Shown: positions 6,481 through 8,806 of the stretch, piece by piece
Position numbering within the stretch: the first letter of the stretch is position 1
Layout: the number at the start of each line of letters is the position of its first letter
Source of the DNA: Actinomycetota bacterium
Lineage (GTDB): Bacteria; Actinomycetota; Thermoleophilia; Solirubrobacterales; Solirubrobacteraceae
Length of the DNA stretch: 8,806 nucleotides
Direction of reading: 5' to 3'
Assembly (NCBI GenBank): GCA_005883905.1
Contig: VAYD01000187.1
Location: 441 to 9,246 of the forward strand
Made by a program: the position numbers and the translations under genes
The notes under the pieces: generated by a model
What the model was told of the DNA's origin: nothing
The model's input: the letters and a program-made list of their open reading frames with translations, nothing else
Databases searched by the model: none

Positions 6481-8283
6481 TCACCCCAGCCCATTGAGCG
6501 CGTCCACCGCGCGCTCGACGTCTCCGTGGCGGTAGAAGTCCACCGCCACGAGATTCGGGATGTGATGGCGGATGCGGCGGCACTCCTGCAGCCTGTTCAG
6601 CAGCGGCCCAAAGGCGTTGACCTGGTCCGCGTTGGAGGGTCGCGGCAGCGGATCGGTGGTGATCCAGTGGTTGACGAGGAGCAGCGGCGCTCCGTCGCCG
6701 CCGCGATTCGGGCGGCAGCTGGCCGGCACGGCCGACGGGCTCGTCAGCTGCTCGGGCTTGGAGAAGGAGTAGGGCGTCTCCTCGGTGATCCCGTCGTACG
6801 CGAGGTGGTACCAGGGCGCGGCGCCGGCATGTTCCTCCGCGAGGAACACGACGCGCTGGCCGGAGTCGATCATCTGGCGCAAAGTCGGCCAGCGGCCGGG
6901 CGCGGTCGGTCCGCGGTAGGCGAACCTGCCGAGGCCGGCCGCGTCCACGGCGTCGACGAAGTCCCGCGGCGTGACGTAGTCCTGGTTGATCACGACGACG
7001 ACCTCGTTGGGATTCGCGACGAGGAAGTCGTGCAGCTCGTCCAGGACATCTGACAGCGGCATGCCGCCGAGCTCGCAGAACGAGTGGCACAGATACATGC
7101 CGCGCACGCCCTTGCCGGAGAAGCCGAGGCGCTCGCGCGCGCGCAGCGCGGCGTCGACCCCGGCGGGGCTCACGCCGTCCTGCTGCGCGTTGCGAAGGAG
7201 CTCAACCCGATCGCCGACATCTGTGCGCAGGCGGCCGTTCGGCAGCCTGTCGGCGTAGTGCGTGTCGATCAGCAGCCCCCGGATGCCGTCGCGGAGCTGA
7301 TCGGGGATCGGCCGGTCCTGCTGAGCCGAGTACCAGCCCGGCACGGGCGCGGACATCGCGTTGTGGGTGGCGGCGAGCGCCACCTGGTCCAGCGGACGGT
7401 CGCACAGCTCGGCGTGGCCGTTGCAGCCGCCGCGCGCGGGCGCCGCCGTGCTCGTCCCGCCGGAGCCCAAGAACGCGCCGGCCGCGGCGACGATGAGCGC
7501 TGCCGCCACGAGGGTGGCGATCAGCGGGCGGCGGATGCTGCCGCCACGAGGGTGGCGATCAGCGGGCGGCGGATGCTGCCGCCCGCCGGCGCGGCTGCGC
7601 GCGGCCGATACACGAGCCAGAGCAGCGCACTCACGCCGGCGTAGACCAGGTAGAGGCCGACGGCGGTGAAGATGAGCTGCAGCACGGCGTCGCGGTCGAG
7701 GACGAACAGCAGGCCGGCCGCGATCAGGGCGACGCCGCGCACGACCTTCCACACGGGCCGCTCGGGCTCCGTCGTGACCCACGCGGCGGCGCGGCGCAGC
7801 GGCACGTCGATGTCGACCGGCCGGATGAGCGATGCCGCAGCCGCCGCGACGACCGCGCCCGACGCGGCGAGGATCCACGCCGCGGTGTGCAGGTCCTTGA
7901 GGAACGCATCCCAGACGGCGCCCACCGCATCCCGTTCCCGGGAGGTGGTGCCCGCGTCGATGACCGCCGAGCGCACCACGCCGAGGGCGACGGCGAGCAG
8001 GAACCCACCGATCGCCGCGCCGATCCGACGACACGACGGACTCGATCAGCGGCCGCGCCGCGATCAGATCGCTGTGACGTTTGAGGATCAGCCGGTCGGT
8101 GATCTGCTCCGCGGCCAGCGTGCGCACGGGATCGGACCGCACGGCCGCGGTTGCACGATTGGCGAACTGGTCGGAGTCGACCGCGGCACGGCGCACGTAG
8201 CCGACGACGAGCGCCAGCACGATCGCCACCGACGCCATGATGACGAGCGCCCAGACCGCGATTGTCCGGGCACGCTCGCTCAA
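6481..8283 (-). CDS. Membrane-anchored PI-PLC-like phosphodiesterase, middle domain out of frame
   Basis: An open frame of 600 codons from TTG 8283, which overlaps the stop of the upstream gene (TTGA). Residues 1-84 are protein-like: one membrane helix at about 8-30, then a charged segment ending RPLIESVV. Residues ~85-247 are an Arg/Gly/Pro-rich shadow translation, because the real middle domain is in another frame. From ~248 the coding is genuine again: a membrane or signal-like helix (LIVAAAGAFLG near 264-274), then CNGHAELCDRPLDQVALAATHNAM and a complete PLC-X-like domain. Likely catalytic histidines are H307 (ATHN) and H400 (YLCHSF), and the end NLVAVDFYRHGD is family-typical. The domain would face outside the cytoplasm and cleave phosphodiesters; its substrate is unknown. 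As written it may be non-functional, or the PLC part could be made alone from GTG 7509 (342 residues). An assembly error is possible. Confidence 0.7.
   Translation of the reverse strand: MSERARTIAVWALVIMASVAIVLALVVGYVRRAAVDSDQFANRATAAVRSDPVRTLAAEQITDRLILKRHSDLIAARPLIESVVSSDRRGDRWVPARRRPRRGALGGHRRGHHLPGTGCGGRRLGCVPQGPAHRGVDPRRVGRGRRGGCGIAHPAGRHRRAAAPRRRVGHDGARAARVEGRARRRPDRGRPAVRPRPRRRAAAHLHRRRPLPGLRRRECAALARVSAARSRAGGRQHPPPADRHPRGGSIRRPLIATLVAAALIVAAAGAFLGSGGTSTAAPARGGCNGHAELCDRPLDQVALAATHNAMSAPVPGWYSAQQDRPIPDQLRDGIRGLLIDTHYADRLPNGRLRTDVGDRVELLRNAQQDGVSPAGVDAALRARERLGFSGKGVRGMYLCHSFCELGGMPLSDVLDELHDFLVANPNEVVVVINQDYVTPRDFVDAVDAAGLGRFAYRGPTAPGRWPTLRQMIDSGQRVVFLAEEHAGAAPWYHLAYDGITEETPYSFSKPEQLTSPSAVPASCRPNRGGDGAPLLLVNHWITTDPLPRPSNADQVNAFGPLLNRLQECRRIRHHIPNLVAVDFYRHGDVERAVDALNGLG
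7499..7583. repeat. Perfect 38-bp tandem duplication (about 2.2 copies)
   Basis: Bases 7499-7545 are identical to 7537-7583 at a period of 38, giving two full copies and a 9-base start of a third. The unit, on the plus strand, begins GCTGCCGCCACGAGGG. Because 38 is not a multiple of three, adding or losing one copy changes the reading frame of the PLC-like gene. Both copies encode SIRRPLIATLVAA in their respective frames, which shows that the ancestral gene had one copy. The absence of any difference between copies indicates a recent event or an assembly error. Confidence 0.95.
7521..8024 (-). pseudogene. Displaced membrane-rich middle domain of the PLC-like protein
   Basis: In a frame different from both ends of the gene, this stretch encodes a convincing membrane protein segment. 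It begins around 8024 with IGAAIGGFLLAVALGVVRS, continues with GAVWDAFLKDLHTAAWILAASGAVVAAAAASLIRP, and then LIAAGLLFVLDRDAVLQLIF and LYLVYAGVSALLWLVYRP, giving about four hydrophobic helices. It then enters the first copy of the 38-bp repeat (GGSIRRPLIATLVAA) and stops at TGA 7523-7521. Reading a single copy of the repeat would join it in frame to the PLC domain. The only ordinary start within it is GTG 7979, with no clear ribosome site. Upstream, the frame gives no sensible protein beyond the junction near 8024-8036, where a stretch linking it to RPLIESVV seems to be missing. Confidence 0.65.
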
Positions 8284-8771
8284 TGCAGCAGTGACTTGAC
8301 GACGATCAGGAAGGCCGCGATCACGCCGGCGATGCTCGCGCGGTAGATCGAGTGCACGAAGCCGGCGCCCGTCACGCGCGCCGCCACGAAGCCGTACGCG
8401 GTGATCAGGCCGAGGCCCGACCACTTCGCGATGGTGAACGCGGCGTCGCGGTCCAGGACGCCGAGCGCCGCGAGCACGAAGAAGATCGCCGGGAATGCAA
8501 TCCCGGCCGCGACCGCCAGCACCTCGTCGAAGATCACGCCGAGCTGACGGCGATCGACCCGCGCGTGTGTCCGCGTCTCGGTGCCGACGTACTCGCTGTA
8601 GAGCTCGGCGAGCCCGACGGCGATCGCTGTGGCGAGCAGGCTCGCCGTGATCGCCGCCGAGCTCGGCGGGTGCGCCTCGAGCGCGACCACCAGCGCCAGG
8701 CCGATGATCGAGCCGTAGAGCACCCGCGCGACCTGGCGCGAGCCGAGGTGGGCGGCTATCGCTGCGCGCAC
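8280..8771 (-). CDS. Uncharacterised five-helix membrane protein
   Basis: A 163-residue membrane protein of no family I can name. Predicted helices lie at about 17-32, 40-57, 84-104, 114-132 and 144-160. Conserved-looking features are LEAHPPSS between helices 1 and 2, GLAELYSEYVGTETRT after helix 2 with several acidic and polar residues, and AKWSGLGLITAYGF in helix 4. A charged loop at 64-83 is probably cytoplasmic. The general look recalls small VIT/CCC1-like or other ion-transport membrane proteins, but this is only an impression. The start is GTG 8771, the only ordinary start after an in-frame TGA at 8786-8784. The stop overlaps the TTG start of the PLC-like gene, so the two are probably co-translated and may work together in the membrane. 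Confidence 0.75.
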   Translation of the reverse strand: MRAAIAAHLGSRQVARVLYGSIIGLALVVALEAHPPSSAAITASLLATAIAVGLAELYSEYVGTETRTHARVDRRQLGVIFDEVLAVAAGIAFPAIFFVLAALGVLDRDAAFTIAKWSGLGLITAYGFVAARVTGAGFVHSIYRASIAGVIAAFLIVVKSLLH

Positions 8772-8783
8772 GCGCGCAGCTTC

Positions 8784-8806
8784 TCACGCAGCGGCGACGC
8801 CCTCCT
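8784..8806 (-). CDS. Possible last codons of an upstream gene
   Basis: Reading in from the right edge, one frame gives EGVAAA and then TGA at 8786-8784, 12 bases before the GTG of the membrane protein. This would fit an operon partner ending close by, but six residues cannot establish a gene. AGGAGG at 8806-8801 in the same stretch could instead be a ribosome site or just part of that coding sequence. Confidence 0.2.

Noticed and set aside
8284..8787. Longer start (GTG 8787) for the PLC-like open frame, which would give 768 residues
   Set aside because: The added part is antisense-like Arg-rich translation over the membrane protein gene, which has clear helices in another frame. The TTG at 8283, overlapping that gene's stop, is the sensible start.

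Overview
The window is very GC-rich, densely packed bacterial DNA with strong third-position GC bias. It uses GTG and TTG starts freely, many genes overlap by one to four bases at stop/start junctions, and several protein families look actinobacterial. From memory of sequence style, without any search, it most resembles Thermoleophilia (Solirubrobacterales-like actinobacteria). No rRNA, tRNA, CRISPR array or insertion sequence is visible.

Left part (1-2048): a minus-strand fluoride-export operon reads right to left as crcB, crcB and a DUF190 gene cut by the window edge, with both junctions being GTGA overlaps. A plus-strand major facilitator (MFS) transporter diverges from it after about 9 bases. 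Middle (2025-4645): a minus-strand PLP enzyme resembling diaminopropionate ammonia-lyase ends inside the 3' end of the transporter gene. It diverges, with a 26-base gap, from a plus-strand phytoene-dehydrogenase-like FAD oxidoreductase. A hairpin followed by a T-tract ends the oxidoreductase gene.

Right-middle (4671-6473): a small PAS protein and a metallo-beta-lactamase-fold hydrolase form a tightly coupled minus-strand pair. Just upstream of the PAS gene lies only the first ~40 codons of a SARP/AfsR-type regulator, which suggests a deletion that removed most of the regulator and the normal start of the PAS gene. A perfect 6-3-6 palindrome lies between the regulator remnant and a divergent plus-strand cupin gene.

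Right part (6481-8806): a minus-strand pair consists of an uncharacterised five-helix membrane protein and, joined by a TTGA overlap, a membrane-anchored protein with a PI-PLC-like phosphodiesterase domain. The second gene carries two lesions. An apparent internal deletion near 8031 moves the frame, and a perfect 38-bp tandem duplication (7499-7583) moves it back. The first ~84 residues and the whole PLC-like domain are therefore still in one open frame, while the membrane-rich middle domain (about 7537-8024) is read out of frame. This compensated double frameshift is the most striking feature of the window. I did not find a convincing new multi-gene system. The unusual content is the two remodelled loci (SARP/PAS and PLC) and the coupled PAS/MBL pair.
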